A stretch of DNA of 64,000 nucleotides from Sphagnum magellanicum. Its lineage: Eukaryota; Streptophyta; Sphagnopsida; Sphagnales; Sphagnaceae. This document shows positions 34,644-46,900 of this stretch, piece after piece (positions within the stretch are counted from its first letter, which is position 1; every line of letters begins with the position of its first letter). The stretch lies in NCBI GenBank assembly GCA_021904315.1, contig CM038919.1, forward strand, positions 9,486,001 to 9,550,000. Direction: 5' to 3'. The notes below the pieces were generated by a model. It ran no database searches. It saw only the letters and a program-made list of their open reading frames with translations, and was not told where the DNA came from. Both the position numbers and the translations under genes were made by a program.

Positions 34644-36560
34644 GCTTGCTGATCAGCATACGCCACTTTTCGTCAGACAGATCTTAAGCTTCCCTCCTGC
34701 ATATCACACTCCATCTGCTATTCAAGACTCTAGATGGCAAGAACTTTGGACACACAAGTGAAATCCACAAGTACTTTCAACTCTTCTTAAGACCAGAATC
34801 AGGTCACTTAACCAACTGATCAACTCAACTATTGTAGTTTTGACACTAGGGCTGCAATCCAACTGGAGACATTTGAACCCTAAGCTCATAACAGCCATGG
34901 CAAACATGAATAATGCAGAGGACCACCTAATGACATCTTTCTTTTCAAGAATTATTTCCATTGTCTCTATGGTCAGGGCAGGTGATATATCAAATTGGAG
35001 GATTAACCGCCTCCTCTCTGAGGCAAAGCACCTTGATATGGCTATTGGAGCTTTGCCATTGCTTCCAGTTGTCTCCTCTAAGATTGTCAGTCAAAGTCAG
35101 GTTTTTTAGAGCACTCACCGGAAGATGAGCTGTGACAAAAATGACAGTGATTACAACATGGGGTGGTGGGGAGAGAGGAGGGAGGATATTCCTGTCAATA
35201 CAAATGTCCTGCAGATCTCTGCAAGCTCATTGCAACACTGGTGAGGAGAGCTTGAAGCTGCCCTGAGCTTAGACAATTTTGTCTCAGTTAACATGCCTCG
35301 ACAAAATTCTCATAACTCTCATTAAATTTGAGCAGATTTCAACATAAGCTGCACAACAATTTCATGAATGCCTGCGGTAGCAATGGTGCTTACAAGATAA
35401 ACAGATACTAAGTATTATCCAACTACAGAGCAAAGGAACCCTCAAGGATTTGATTCCCCCCCACCCCCTCATTCAAGATCTCTGCTAATTGCACAACACC
35501 ATGAATTTTCTTTCAAGCAGGCTTTGAGCAATGATAAACATACTTACAAAAAAGTAGGCAGAGGACTGTCAATGGATAGGCTCCCCCTCCTCCTCCTGCA
35601 GTCTTTGTTGACAGTAGTACCTTCAATTGCAGGCAATTCAGTGAGACTCACAGCGACACCTGCAAACAAATTTCTCAACAATCAATTTCCATGCATACAC
35701 ACACATAGTAGACACAGATGCTCCACAGATTTAGAGGGATTGGATCAGCAGCTTCACTCACAGTTCAGGAATAAAAACAACACAAACAACAACACAACAT
35801 GAAGAAAGACCCTGAGACAAACAAATAAAGAAAATCCCCCCAGATGCATCAACACTTAAGGGAAGGGAATAGTTGAGTTTCCAGCACAATCTCAGCATTG
35901 GAAACACAGGACAGATGCGATTCCACAATCAACAATCCCCATGTCTTGCGAGCTTGAGTTGTCATAACCTAGCAACAAATCTTTCCAGCAAGATGCTGAT
36001 GCTGATGAAGCACCAGTTTCTTCGGCATTACAACTCTCCCAACACTCCCTTGCAGTAGTGCAAAACTAGGGTTACAAATCTCGACTTTCCTGAGCAGCTC
36101 AAGAAAGAGGAGAGAAGCATGGAGATGTTGAGACATGCTTCCATTCATTACAAAAGGGAAGAAAAACCAACCTCCTTCTCACCCCGCCGGCTCTTGCAAC
36201 AAAGAAATCCCTCAACAATAACAACAATGACAACCTCGACAAATCCTTCGGTCTCCTTCTTACTTACCTTTCCTTTCAGATCCAACAACTTCCGGATCTC
36301 TCAACCAAATGCCACAATCTTTGATTCGCCAGATTCCTCTCCCTTACAACTACCACACACGCTCTTCTCCCGCGCTCCAACGTCGGCGCACAAATCCGTC
36401 TCCAAGCTCAATGAGTGTTTTTTTTGGGGCTCCGTCAGCAAGTGCGGAAGAAGAAACCCTAGTGCAAGCTCTCTTTCTCCTCCCCGACGCACAAACGTGC
36501 TCCACTTCCCGTCTCTTAACCCATGATGGATGAGAAACCGCGATTCTTTGAATGAAAACA
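34644..36560 (-). other. Probable 5' UTR of the TPR-SET gene with two introns
   Basis: Minus-strand splice signals suggest three leader exons. Exon 1 ends at 36268 before GGTAAGTAAG. Exon 2 is 35659-35548, between TTTGTTTGCAG and GTAAGTATG. Exon 3 starts at 34696 after TGATATGCAG and carries the ATG at 34643. Introns would be 36267-35660 and 35547-34697. No frame runs through into the coding region, because TGA precedes the ATG in frame, so these exons are noncoding. An alternative acceptor for exon 3 exists about 15 nt upstream. Exon 1 lies in DNA with more CpG than the flanks, fitting a promoter near 36.4-36.6 kb. Confidence 0.5.
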
Positions 36561-37339
36561 CGCCCCACTTGGATAGAAAACATCCATAATGCTAGCAGTA
36601 ATGAAAATAGGATAGCTTGTGGATCCCACTTCTTACTTCACTTTTTGTTTTTGTTTTTGGGTATTTTTGTGTTTTATTTTCGCCAAAACTGTAGAACTTT
36701 TTTTTCCTTTTTTTCACTCTGGCAAATGTTCTTTAAAGGGCATTACCAAAAACAAGTCCATATTTGGCTATTGTGGTGTGCAAGCCCTTTCTTGTAATGC
36801 CTTCATCCGAAGGCGTACCCTACACTTGTTCGGTACAAACAGGGTAAATCATTTACCCGGACCCATTTTCCTAAAACCAATATACTCTAATGAAGCACAT
36901 ATCAAAGGGTATGTAAATGAAAAAATATGTATGTATATATATATATATACCTTATTCATAACCTTGGGTATATTATGTCAAAATTACCAATTTTCAACCA
37001 AAGCTGGATATGCTTTGGCATATGGGTAAAGACCATTAGCTAAGTATATGACTTAAACCCTAACCCATAATTATGTCACATTTTGATGGCCACTCCTTTG
37101 TGTTTCTCGTTGTTGTGGGATAGATCTTCTTTGTTGCCATTGTGAGATAACAATTTGATTGAGTTACATATTTCATAGCTATGGAAAAAGAAACACAAGG
37201 AAAGTGGAAATGAAGTTGTTGTTGATTGTAGGCCTTTTGCCTAGAGAAATACCTTGTCCATTGTCAAGTATTGTTTGTGCAAGAGTGGTTCATCATTGAA
37301 AAGGAGTTTGCAATAACAAGGGAGGGAGAATACGAGCCA
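36561..37339. other. Upstream flank of the TPR-SET gene, no gene seen
   Basis: Past the likely transcription start this is AT-rich DNA with T-runs and a (TA)n run at about 36937-36949. Short frames here are not convincing. Confidence 0.4.
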
Positions 37340-37497
37340 AGGTTTCGTCAAATTGTAGGCCTTCAAACCATTTGGGTTCAAACCTAGTGGTGTATAGGTG
37401 AAACTTTTGTTAGCCCTCTACCAATTGGCTTAACTTGGGGGTGCTAATGGCTTGTTAGGTTGCATCTCCTTTTGTGCTTCAAAAGAATAAGAAAAAA
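37340..37497 (+). mobile_element. tRNA-derived SINE-like element, copy 2
   Basis: A Pol III B-box-like GGGTTCAAACC lies at 37374-37384. The body then matches the element at 45478-45637: CTCTACCA, ACTTGGGGGTGCTAATGGC, TTGTTAGGTTG, TTTTGTGCTTCAAAAGAA and an A-rich tail. The A box is not clear, so the head may be truncated or decayed. Confidence 0.65.
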
Positions 37498-40400
37498 CAT
37501 GATGTGTTTTCATAAATGCTGGTAGTTATAAATTAAAAAAACAACATTGATATGTTTGATGAAATTATGTTTTCAAAATACATGATAATCTAATTTAATA
37601 TCACAAAGTTGAATATCACAAAAAATTTTAAAAACAATATATATATATAATTTAAAATGTCTTTCATTTGAAAAAAAGACCTTATTCTTTGCAATATTTG
37701 AACACAATTGTTTTACATTGATATTAAGGTTCTTGATTACACAATGTCAATTCAAATTAAAGTTTGGGTACATGTGTTGTAAGATTTTCAACATTTTGTC
37801 ATGTATATAAATGAAGACTATTGATGTAGACAAAATTTGAAACAAAAGCATTACCCAATCCTTTTTATTGAAAATTTGACCATACATAAAAATATATATA
37901 TGTTCATATATTTGGTTAATTATATGTTTGTTTTGTCCATCACCTTGAAAGATGAAATGCATATGAAAGGTTGGGCTTTATTTTAATTCCTAAATGTTTG
38001 ATAGGCCAAAAAAAAATTTCAAAATTTTTAATTAATGCAATAAGGAAAATGTTTTTTTGAAAATTTTGTTTGGGTCATTTGGAGTGTGGTCATAAGCTCC
38101 AAATGGCATGCACACTAAGGAAGTCCATGTTAATTTAGTGGGGTTTACATGAAAATATAACATGCAACTACTTCTAAAACAAGGAAGAAAAGGGGGTTTC
38201 CCATTGAAAATAATAAAGAGCCAATCAATAAAATGACAATATTAATTAGTAGGGGTTGTAGTTATATTTGGGTTGTAGGTGGGCATCTAATCCACCTGCA
38301 ATTGGTTCATTTTCATGTTCAATGTGTTGGTAACAACATTTTCAAAAGTTTCATTTTTTGACTTATTGCATTGTGAGTTAACTTCCAAAAGGTGCCATGC
38401 ATTTAGGGGTTAAACATTTTTTGAAGTAAGAAACATATTTTGGACCATGATTTCATATAAATTCATATGTAAAACCATGATCTTTGATCATTATGAAAGA
38501 GAGAAAATTTCTACATGTTACCAAAAAAAAAACAATTTGTATATGAAGACAAGTGTGTTTTTTTGTTTTATTTTTGTAATCATGTCTTGGCCTTCTCAAA
38601 ACATGGGGTTATTTATGTGCCTTTGCTACTATCAGAAAGCCCTTAATAAGGCAATATTGTACACATGTGTGATTTCACATCAAACCAATGAAACAAAAGT
38701 TATCAAACTTAGAGTGATTTTTGGTTGTCAAAATCAATTTAAAGTTTCTTAAATGTGTTTTTTTCACAATTGGGTTTTCTAAATAGTTTTGAAGATTTTT
38801 TTTCAAATTTCATATCCCTTAAAGATTTGGAAATCAAGTTTGTCTTAGAATATTAAACATTTATATAATAGAATATGTATAAAAAAAAGTATATGAACTT
38901 TGAAATTAAACTCATTTCAACTAGAAATAATATTGGAATGGATGATTTTACATGAGGTGAAATATATTTTTGCCAGCAACACAAAGGTCCCTAGTCGTCA
39001 TGAAATTATTGATGACCCAAAATTGAATTATAAAAAATAAATTGAATTTTATAATAAAATCCATTGGGGGTGGGGGGGATATTATATAGAAAATTTGGAT
39101 TGTTTTAATGGTTTTGTTAAATCCAGGTAGTTGTGAACCTTTCCTTTTTCTCAATGTGAACTATTGTTTCAAATATGTCCCAAGGAAATGCTTTAACAAA
39201 AAGATAATATTGTTTTTAATAATGCCCTTTATGCATAACATTGATTTTTATATGCAAATTTAGTATATATGTACTTGGGCTCCATTTGATGCACATTGTG
39301 AATGTAAAAGGAGACATGGGTGCCAAGGTAAAAGTCTTTTTTCAAGGACTGCACATGACACATGTCAATTTTGTGTTAGTTTATAACTTAAAATTTTATA
39401 TTTTGAATATTCAATTTAACACTACATGTTAGATATAAATACATTTTGATTATAAATTGATTTTATATCATATATATTATGCATTCAATCCTTCTATCAT
39501 AAAAATACGAAAATTTTATTTTTTAAAGGTCACAATTTTAAAATCTATAATTTTCAAAGTCAAAAGCACATTTGAACCATTCAATTGGTTTTAAGGAATG
39601 TCCATTCACTAATTAGGTGGCTCTTTTAACTATGTTTTTATTTTGAATGCACAATTTGTTTCTTTTGTGCTCCTCTTTATGGTTGCCATTGGGTTTGTTC
39701 ATTGTTTTGTTTTGTGCTTTTGGTCAATGTTGTTATTGATTGATAGACCTATGTGATTTACAACCTCTCTAACATGTATATTTTCTTGTATGGAAGATTG
39801 AAAAAGTTTGGGTGATCATGATTAGTATTAATCCAAGAATTTGAATTGAATTGATTTCAAGTTATTTGCATTGTCATTCAATATTTTCATTAAAATGGAA
39901 CGTAATTTTTAAAAACCAAATGCTTCATAAGCAATATAACATATATAACTATGAGACATGTCATGCACTCAAACCACATTGCCTCTATAAAGTTTTGTGA
40001 AAACAACTTCTGAAACAAAGGATGTCCATATCCTTCAAATGATGCAAGCAATTCAATGTACATGTAGATTTTTTTGTTATATGTGACCATAATATTGTTC
40101 CCTTTGAATTAGATACTAATATTATTTTTTATTGTAAATCCATTGATTCTTTTCACCATATTTTTTGGAAATTGATAACTTGCTTGTGGTGTGAAGCGTT
40201 ATTAAATTTTGATGGTACTTGTTATGTAATTTGTGATACCATAGTCACCATAGTAAAACAATGGAAAACATTTTCTACGTATATATGTAACATAAATACA
40301 AGTATATTATCTATAATATAATAATACCTTTTGAATCCTTACTTGACATTGGTGTATTTCCAAGGACTAGTAAGGTTTCACAACGTGGATATTAATGTTT

Positions 40401-42168
40401 AAAAGCCCCTATGTGATTATAAATTGGGAGTACTTGTTTTGGTCAAACAATCTGTAATGAAAATTGAGATGCTATTAGGAATGTCTTAGGGAACACATTG
40501 GGAACTTGGGAATCTAATGGGAACATAATGAGGAAAATACCAAAATCCTCCCCACTGCCCCCACCCCCAAAAAAACCTAAATGGAAAAACCTAAGCCCTC
40601 TTGATTTTTTCATTGGTTTGCATATAATTTCTACTTCAAAAACGGTTTGTCATCATTTTCAACATAGACTAATACCCCTGTTATATACTAGGGGTACTTA
40701 TTGTGATCTATATTAATTAGTTGGGGGTTCATTCCAAGTTCAAATTTTTTTTGCAATCAACCTCTTTCATGGGCTCGAAAAAAGTCCTAAAACTCTCAAA
40801 ACCCTTAATATTGAAGTATTCACTCCACATATAAGTCCCACTATTTGCCCATATAGATTCCAAAAACACAATGTTGTGCAAAGCATATGTGACAAAGTGA
40901 TGTGCTATTGCACATATGTTGGGGAACTCAATGGGAACTTGGGAACATGTTGAAAACCCATTGAGAACTCAATGTGAACGGAGTGAGAACTTGGTTGGAC
41001 CACATTGGGAATAACAAAAACCTCAAAAATTCCACAACTCCCCCCTCTCCCCCCTCAACTCTCCCAAAAAGGGGAAAATTGTTCGTATTGTGTACATGTT
41101 GCAAATTCCTTATTGATTTAGCAGAATTTCTACTCCAAACAATGTTCATCACCTTTGTTGATTTTCCTAAATTCATTAGTTTATAGCGTATATGTCCCCA
41201 TGTTAAAGATTCATGAAACTCTTCTTCTACTATTCTTACATAGAAATTTCTTATGATTAGACTTAACATATTTGATTTGAAAAATTCTTTTTTCTTATTC
41301 CAAAAGGAACCTCGTACCAAGGACATACTCAATTACAAAGATATGACCTTCAATGTCTAAAGATTGTTGAATCCCTCACACACATGGCAAAACTTCATGT
41401 TATTAAGAACAAATTCCCAAGCCTTGCTTTCCTTTTTCCTCTTTTCTCTTTTCCTTTCTTTTCTTCTCCTCTCCTCTCTCTTGAATAAATGACGTGTCTT
41501 TTCACTCACTCCCTTATTGATCTTGCAAGAAACCTATTATCAACCTTGCTCATGAAACCATACAAATTGTTGAAACTACTTTGAAATTGTTGGATTTCAT
41601 CTAGAATTGTTTAAGGATGACCATATGACAACCATATTACAAAATTGTGAATCATCTTTATAATCATTTACAAATGACCAGATGAAGGATTTCAAAAAAT
41701 CTCTCATATATTAATTCTTTGAAATATTTTGTCACTAGAATAAAACTCTTGGTAGTTATTATCATGTGCAATCAATCATTTTGCAACTATGTGTAAATAG
41801 TTGTCATTTATAACTAGATCAATCACACTTGCAATTACAAAATTGGCACCATATCATTTTTGTTTTAAATGGTTGTGTGTGCAACTAAAATGCAACTAAT
41901 TTGGTGTATAAAATGGACATGCATGTGTCATAAAAATAATGGTTTAATTTAATAGATATCTAAGTTAATATACCCAATACATCTACCTAAGTACCCTTAG
42001 CCTAGGCTATTAATTATAGCTACAATAATTACAAATATATATAATATAATAATAATAAGTAATATTATTTATTTATTTATTTATTATCATGATTAATTAG
42101 TTCATTAATGTAATATGATGTTTACAAATGGCGTTGACATAGATAGATTGGGAGAATATCAAAATCAT
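37498..42168. other. AT-rich intergenic DNA, no gene seen
   Basis: No protein-like frame was found. A frame at 38447-38752 is low-complexity. (TA)n runs lie at about 37639-37650. The direct duplication at 40.5-41.2 kb is listed separately. Confidence 0.5.
40486..41160 (+). repeat. Direct duplication, two units of about 190 bp
   Basis: Units at about 40486-40670 and 40921-41160 share GGGAAC...GGGAACTTGGGAA, a C-rich CCCCCAC...CCCAAAAA block, a TTGATTT block and AATTTCTACT-C-AAA. They are separated by about 250 bp of unrelated sequence. This may be a dispersed repeat with two insertions. Confidence 0.6.
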
Positions 42169-42501
42169 ATTTTATTTTGGGTTTAGCTTTTAAGGTCAAA
42201 ATTCATTTATTAGTTCATCCCAAATACCACTTACATTAAAATATTTATAAGTTATAATGCACTATTTATATACTTTACAAACTTGAAAGATAAGACAAAT
42301 AATATGGGATAAAATGGAACAAAAACATTGAACAAAATTATGCAACTAAAATTTAATCTCATATTGTTTGTCCAACCTTTCAAGTTTATAATATATATAT
42401 ATCTAATTAGTGCATTAGAACTAAAAATATTTTTAAAAATTGGCATTTGGGATCAACCAATGAAAGAAGTTTGACCTTAAAAGCTAGGCCCAAAATAAAA
42501 T
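42169..42501. mobile_element. Hairpin element of about 330 bp (foldback/MITE-like)
   Basis: The two halves are inverse complements around about 42335. ATTTTATTTTGGG at 42169 pairs with CCCAAAATAAAAT at 42489-42501. TAGCTTTTAAGGTCAAA, ATCCCAAAT, TAATGCACTA and AAACTTGAAAG each recur inverted in the other half. The whole unit would fold into one long imperfect stem. Size and structure fit a miniature inverted-repeat element or an inverted gene-fragment hairpin. No terminal duplication of the target was recognised. Confidence 0.75.
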
Positions 42502-45477
42502 AAAATAAAATTATTTGCCTACAAATAGATACACCTTGCCACCAATTAACCTACTTAAATTTATCTACTTATTTACATACCTAAATGCCATGCATTAACA
42601 TCTTATAAACCTTAATTTTGATGATGTAGATATAATTGATTTAAACTATTAAATAGCAAAACGGGCTTTAGATGTTGCATATCGTCATTAAATAACTAAC
42701 TTAAACATGGACATGTGTTATTAGAATATTTTTAAAAATTTAGTTGCACATGCAACTACATGTGCAACTTGGGCAAAAATATCCTTGGAACCAACCTTTA
42801 GGAACCACCTTGCCAAAATCACAAGAAAATTGGACCCAATTTTTAAAATAAAATTTCATCTACATATATATCAGTTTGTTTGATTAAACTAGGTGGGCTA
42901 TCTTTTCCCCATCTATGCACACATTCATGAAAAATAATGAACACCCAAAAACCTATAATATGCATTAACATTTTGATTCCTAAATCATTCCTGAGCCAAT
43001 TTTATTTTATTTTCTTTTAAATGTACTTACATTTACACATTAAATATTTTTTTGTTTATTTAATACATGCACAAAGGAATGATCCAAACTAGTCATTAAA
43101 ATAACAAAAGGTGAAAATAGTTATCATTTATGTTCTTGACATTATTAGCCATTTAGGACTTCATGATCTTGATTTCAAAAATTCATAACTAAATAAAAAT
43201 TGATTCAATCAATTATCTTAAAAAAACATCGAGTAGGTTGACATTTGAAGTATTCTTAAAAATTAACATCCATGAAATTTTTTCAAAAAATAGATTCCTT
43301 TTGTGTTCTTGATAAAAAAAAAAGTCCCTTGTGTTACATTCCTAAATTTTTTTCCTTACATTCATTTTCCACATCAAAACACATTTTTTTGATAAATTTA
43401 ATTAGAGTTTTGAATTCTACATGACTTGGGTAACCTTTTGATAAATAATTTGGAATGAAAAACTTTCTTTACGTGAGTCCTATGTTGTTTTGAAGTTTAA
43501 TGGGTTTCAAAAGTTTAGGGTGTGATGTTCCTAGTGGTACCACTCAAGGATAAGTTTGCCCACTTAATATTGTAAAAATGTGATTAGATGTAAATATACA
43601 TAATAATGTATACATATACATTGCATACATAGTTGTTGCATGCAACTAGATGTCAGTTGCAACTTGTCTTATGCAATTACATCAAAAATCAATTATAAAT
43701 GAAAATGAATGTTAATTGTATATGACAATGGCAAAAACATTTTTTTCTTCTAATGTATTATTTTGAAACAAATGTAAATGTACAATCAACTCCTTGATGT
43801 GTTTTGCAAATCTCACATACTCTTGGTACAACTTGGATATAATCAATTTAAAATACATAAAAATGTCACCTTCTTATCAAAAAAAATTGGGAAAAAAAAA
43901 ATCATATTCAATGAATGAGACACTTTATCCCATTAACTTTTCCAATTGTCTCTATATTTAGTTGTTGAAACATAATTCAATTAACAAAAAATCATCTCGT
44001 CCATCAAAATGAACACTCTTTGTAAGAAGGTTACAAATTTATAAGTTTGATGGATCCAATGGAACAAATGATAGTAAATTACATTATCAAGTTATCCATT
44101 AATAATTATTAATTTTTTTGACTATTATTGGAAATGTTTCCTAATTACTAAACTTCCATAATTATATAATTTTTTATCATTGCTGAAACTAATATTAAAA
44201 TAACTTGCATTTTTATCATAATGGGCACACTTCTAGTAGGAAAAATGACACACCCATCCTTGTCAAATGGTCTTGGTGGTAAGCTCCTCAGTCCCAATAA
44301 TAATGTAAAATCTTTATAATTCTCATCAAGATTTTTCCCATAATATCACTCAATTTGAACATATTTTGACCCCTTCAAGCGTGTCCTATAAACTCAAGAA
44401 GCTTGGGGATTCCAAGTCCCAAAGTTGATATGCAACTTGAAAGTCTTGTGAAAGTTCTCCAATTCAATTCCATACACCACATCCCACTTGGTTTGCAAAT
44501 GTGTTTTGCTTTGTCTAAAATCATGTTTAACCCTTGCTTTTGACTCATCTTGTCTTGTTTTGCTCAACCTTGGTCAAGAGTCTCAAAGGTTATGCTCATG
44601 ACAAAAAGAGAGTTAGTTTTTGAAAAAAAAAAAAAGCATTCCTATTTATAATTATGACCTTTGCAAATGAATTGGATCCTTGACACCAAAGTAAGACCAT
44701 ATATCTAAATATAGACATGCCTTGAACATATTATTGCCATTGATAATTTTGTGGATGCACCAAATACAATAGAATGGAAACCCATTGAAATGAAATTCAT
44801 ATGACTTGCACAACACAATACATGTGTGAGACATCAAAACCCAACCATATCAATGTTGGAAAATTAAAATTAAATAATTGCACATAAATCATTGCTAATT
44901 GAATGATGAAAGCCATTTAAAACTACAATTCATTTGTGTCCACTACAATTGTAAAAAGTTATTTCACTAACATGAACCTTTGGAAAATGCTCTAGAAAAG
45001 AATGAAATGCAACACATGAAACTTTGGGAAAAAAATGAATGCAAATGTCGTGTTGATATTTTTGTAAATATGAGAATTTATTTATTGTATGCCAAGGGAG
45101 CATTTAAGAAGCTTGGAATACACATTACTTACCTTGTTTTTTCTTAAAAGATTAGGGTGAGCTTGGGTAAAACAAGATTTTAAAACTTCATCACAATGAA
45201 GTGAGTATTTTTTTATTGATCTCATATAAGTTAAATATTCTATCCATAAAAGGTTGGTGAATTTCAATTTTGAAAGGAAAATTCAAAATAAGATCATTTA
45301 ATATCTAAAAACATTTATTCCAAAATCTACTTTGTAATTATTATAATTCATAAATGTTTGAAAATTTAAAAAAACTCATGATATACATACAGCTTAATTT
45401 TTTGTTCATCAATGGAATTCATTCACCATCATTCTATTTTCATTCAATGTAACATATGATGAAATGAATTTTTAAAT
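42502..45477. other. AT-rich intergenic DNA, no gene seen
   Basis: No recognisable gene or structured repeat was found. Frames are short and low in complexity. Confidence 0.5.
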
Positions 45478-45637
45478 TTTTCTTTAAAGCACAATAGTAG
45501 ACTCAACCTAACAAGGCCATTGGCAACCCCAAGTCAAGATTAGTGGTAGAAGGCCCATAGGTGGGTTTGAACACATAACCTTTTTGAAATCCCAAGGTCC
45601 AAGTCAAGGGCTATACCACCAAGCCATCCCCCATGCA
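45478..45637 (-). mobile_element. tRNA-derived SINE-like element, copy 1
   Basis: On the minus strand the 5' end carries an A-box-like TGGCTTGGTGGTATAG. About 50 nt later there is a B-box-like TGTTCAAACCC, the spacing of an internal Pol III promoter. The tRNA-unrelated body follows (ACTTGGGGTTGCCAATGGCC, TTGTTAGGTTG, TTGTGCTTTAAAGAAAAA) and matches 37395-37497 in order and spacing. It is about 160 bp, normal for a plant SINE. It is not a family I recognise. Confidence 0.7.
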
Positions 45638-46744
45638 ATCAAATAGAGGCTTTTTATAAAAAAAATTATTGCTTGGCTTATTGAAGAATATAACAAAGTA
45701 CAATTTACCCTCTCCCCCACTAGTAAAATACATATTCTACATATAATCTGTTTTTTAATCTTTTAAATAAAGTTCATATTCATTTTTTCTATTTATATTC
45801 CAACAAAATCTGGTTTGATAATATTCCCATAACTAACCATGTCATATCATGTAGTTGTTTATGCAAGGTAGACCTACAATGCTTGTCACATTTTGTAAGC
45901 ATTTAAGAAAAAAAAAGGAAAAGGTGTTGAGTTATGTTAAAAAATGTGAAAATGGAGCAATTGGATAGATAGTAATGTCCTTCTCAATGATATATTCTCA
46001 AATAATTTAAATATCTCTTTAAAGATTAAAAACAATGAACTTGGCTTGAAAAATGAAAAATATAATTGTTTCAAATATATGAAAATTTATGTGCCAAAGC
46101 ATATTTCAAGTATGTGGTCATTTCCATTTTGATTTGAACACATTCAAATGAACATTCACGTGAGCAAAACTTAGTGTATTCATAATTCATTTGCTAAAAC
46201 AACAAGCCAAAATGTAGATGCCTAAAGACCAATGAACAAGATTCGCCATTCTATATACCATATTGACAATTGCAAAAGGTCTAGCTAAAAAGAAAAGAAA
46301 AATTTATTGATATTTGTTAAAATTGTTGAAAATTGAAAACCATTGCGTTATTATTACAAATGCACAACACATGATGTATTTTGCATACTTATTCAACAAC
46401 TATTGAAATTATTTTTAAAAAATTAAATTTGAAACTATTGGACCTTGTTTTCAAAAATAAATAATACTCACCAAAGAAGTGCTAAACAACAGTTGTAGGT
46501 ACAATAACTTTTATTTCCTTATTATGTTATAATCAAAACAATGCACGAAATGTTGAAAATGGAGATTATGTGGAAATGTGAAATTGTGAATTGAACATGA
46601 ATTTTAGCAAAAAAAGGAATGTTATATCCTAAGAATGTTTGCAAATGTTTAATAATATGTTCTACATCTATCATATAGCCCATTATAGAACATATTTCAA
46701 AATTTAAAACTTGTAAAGAATTTTTTGATTTAAAATACATACTT
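45638..46744. other. AT-rich intergenic DNA, no gene seen
   Basis: No gene, repeat or structural signal was recognised. Confidence 0.5.
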
Positions 46745-46900
46745 AGAATGGTAAGGCCCTAAGGTGAGGGCATTTATGAAATAAGGGACTAGTGAAGTGG
46801 ACGTTGAGCTAAGCCCACATTTTCATTTTAGGAATGCCTTCACTTGTGGTATTACTTGTGGCAAAGCCCTAACTTTGGTTTGATTCTTGAGATAAATTAT
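46745..46900 (+). repeat. LTR-like family fragment, copy 3
   Basis: TAAGGCCCTAAGGTGAGGGCAT, AAATAAGGG, CCCACATTTT and TTTAGGAATGCC match the first part of 28076-28440 in order. The rest of that unit is absent. Confidence 0.55.

Noticed and set aside
32785-34761. Plus-strand frames of 60-145 codons opposite the TPR-SET gene
   Set aside because: They are antisense shadows of a strongly conserved minus-strand coding region.
36119-36583. Overlapping frames of 70-135 codons on both strands near 36.3 kb
   Set aside because: They fall in the inferred noncoding first exon of the TPR-SET gene, match nothing, and do not join its coding frame.
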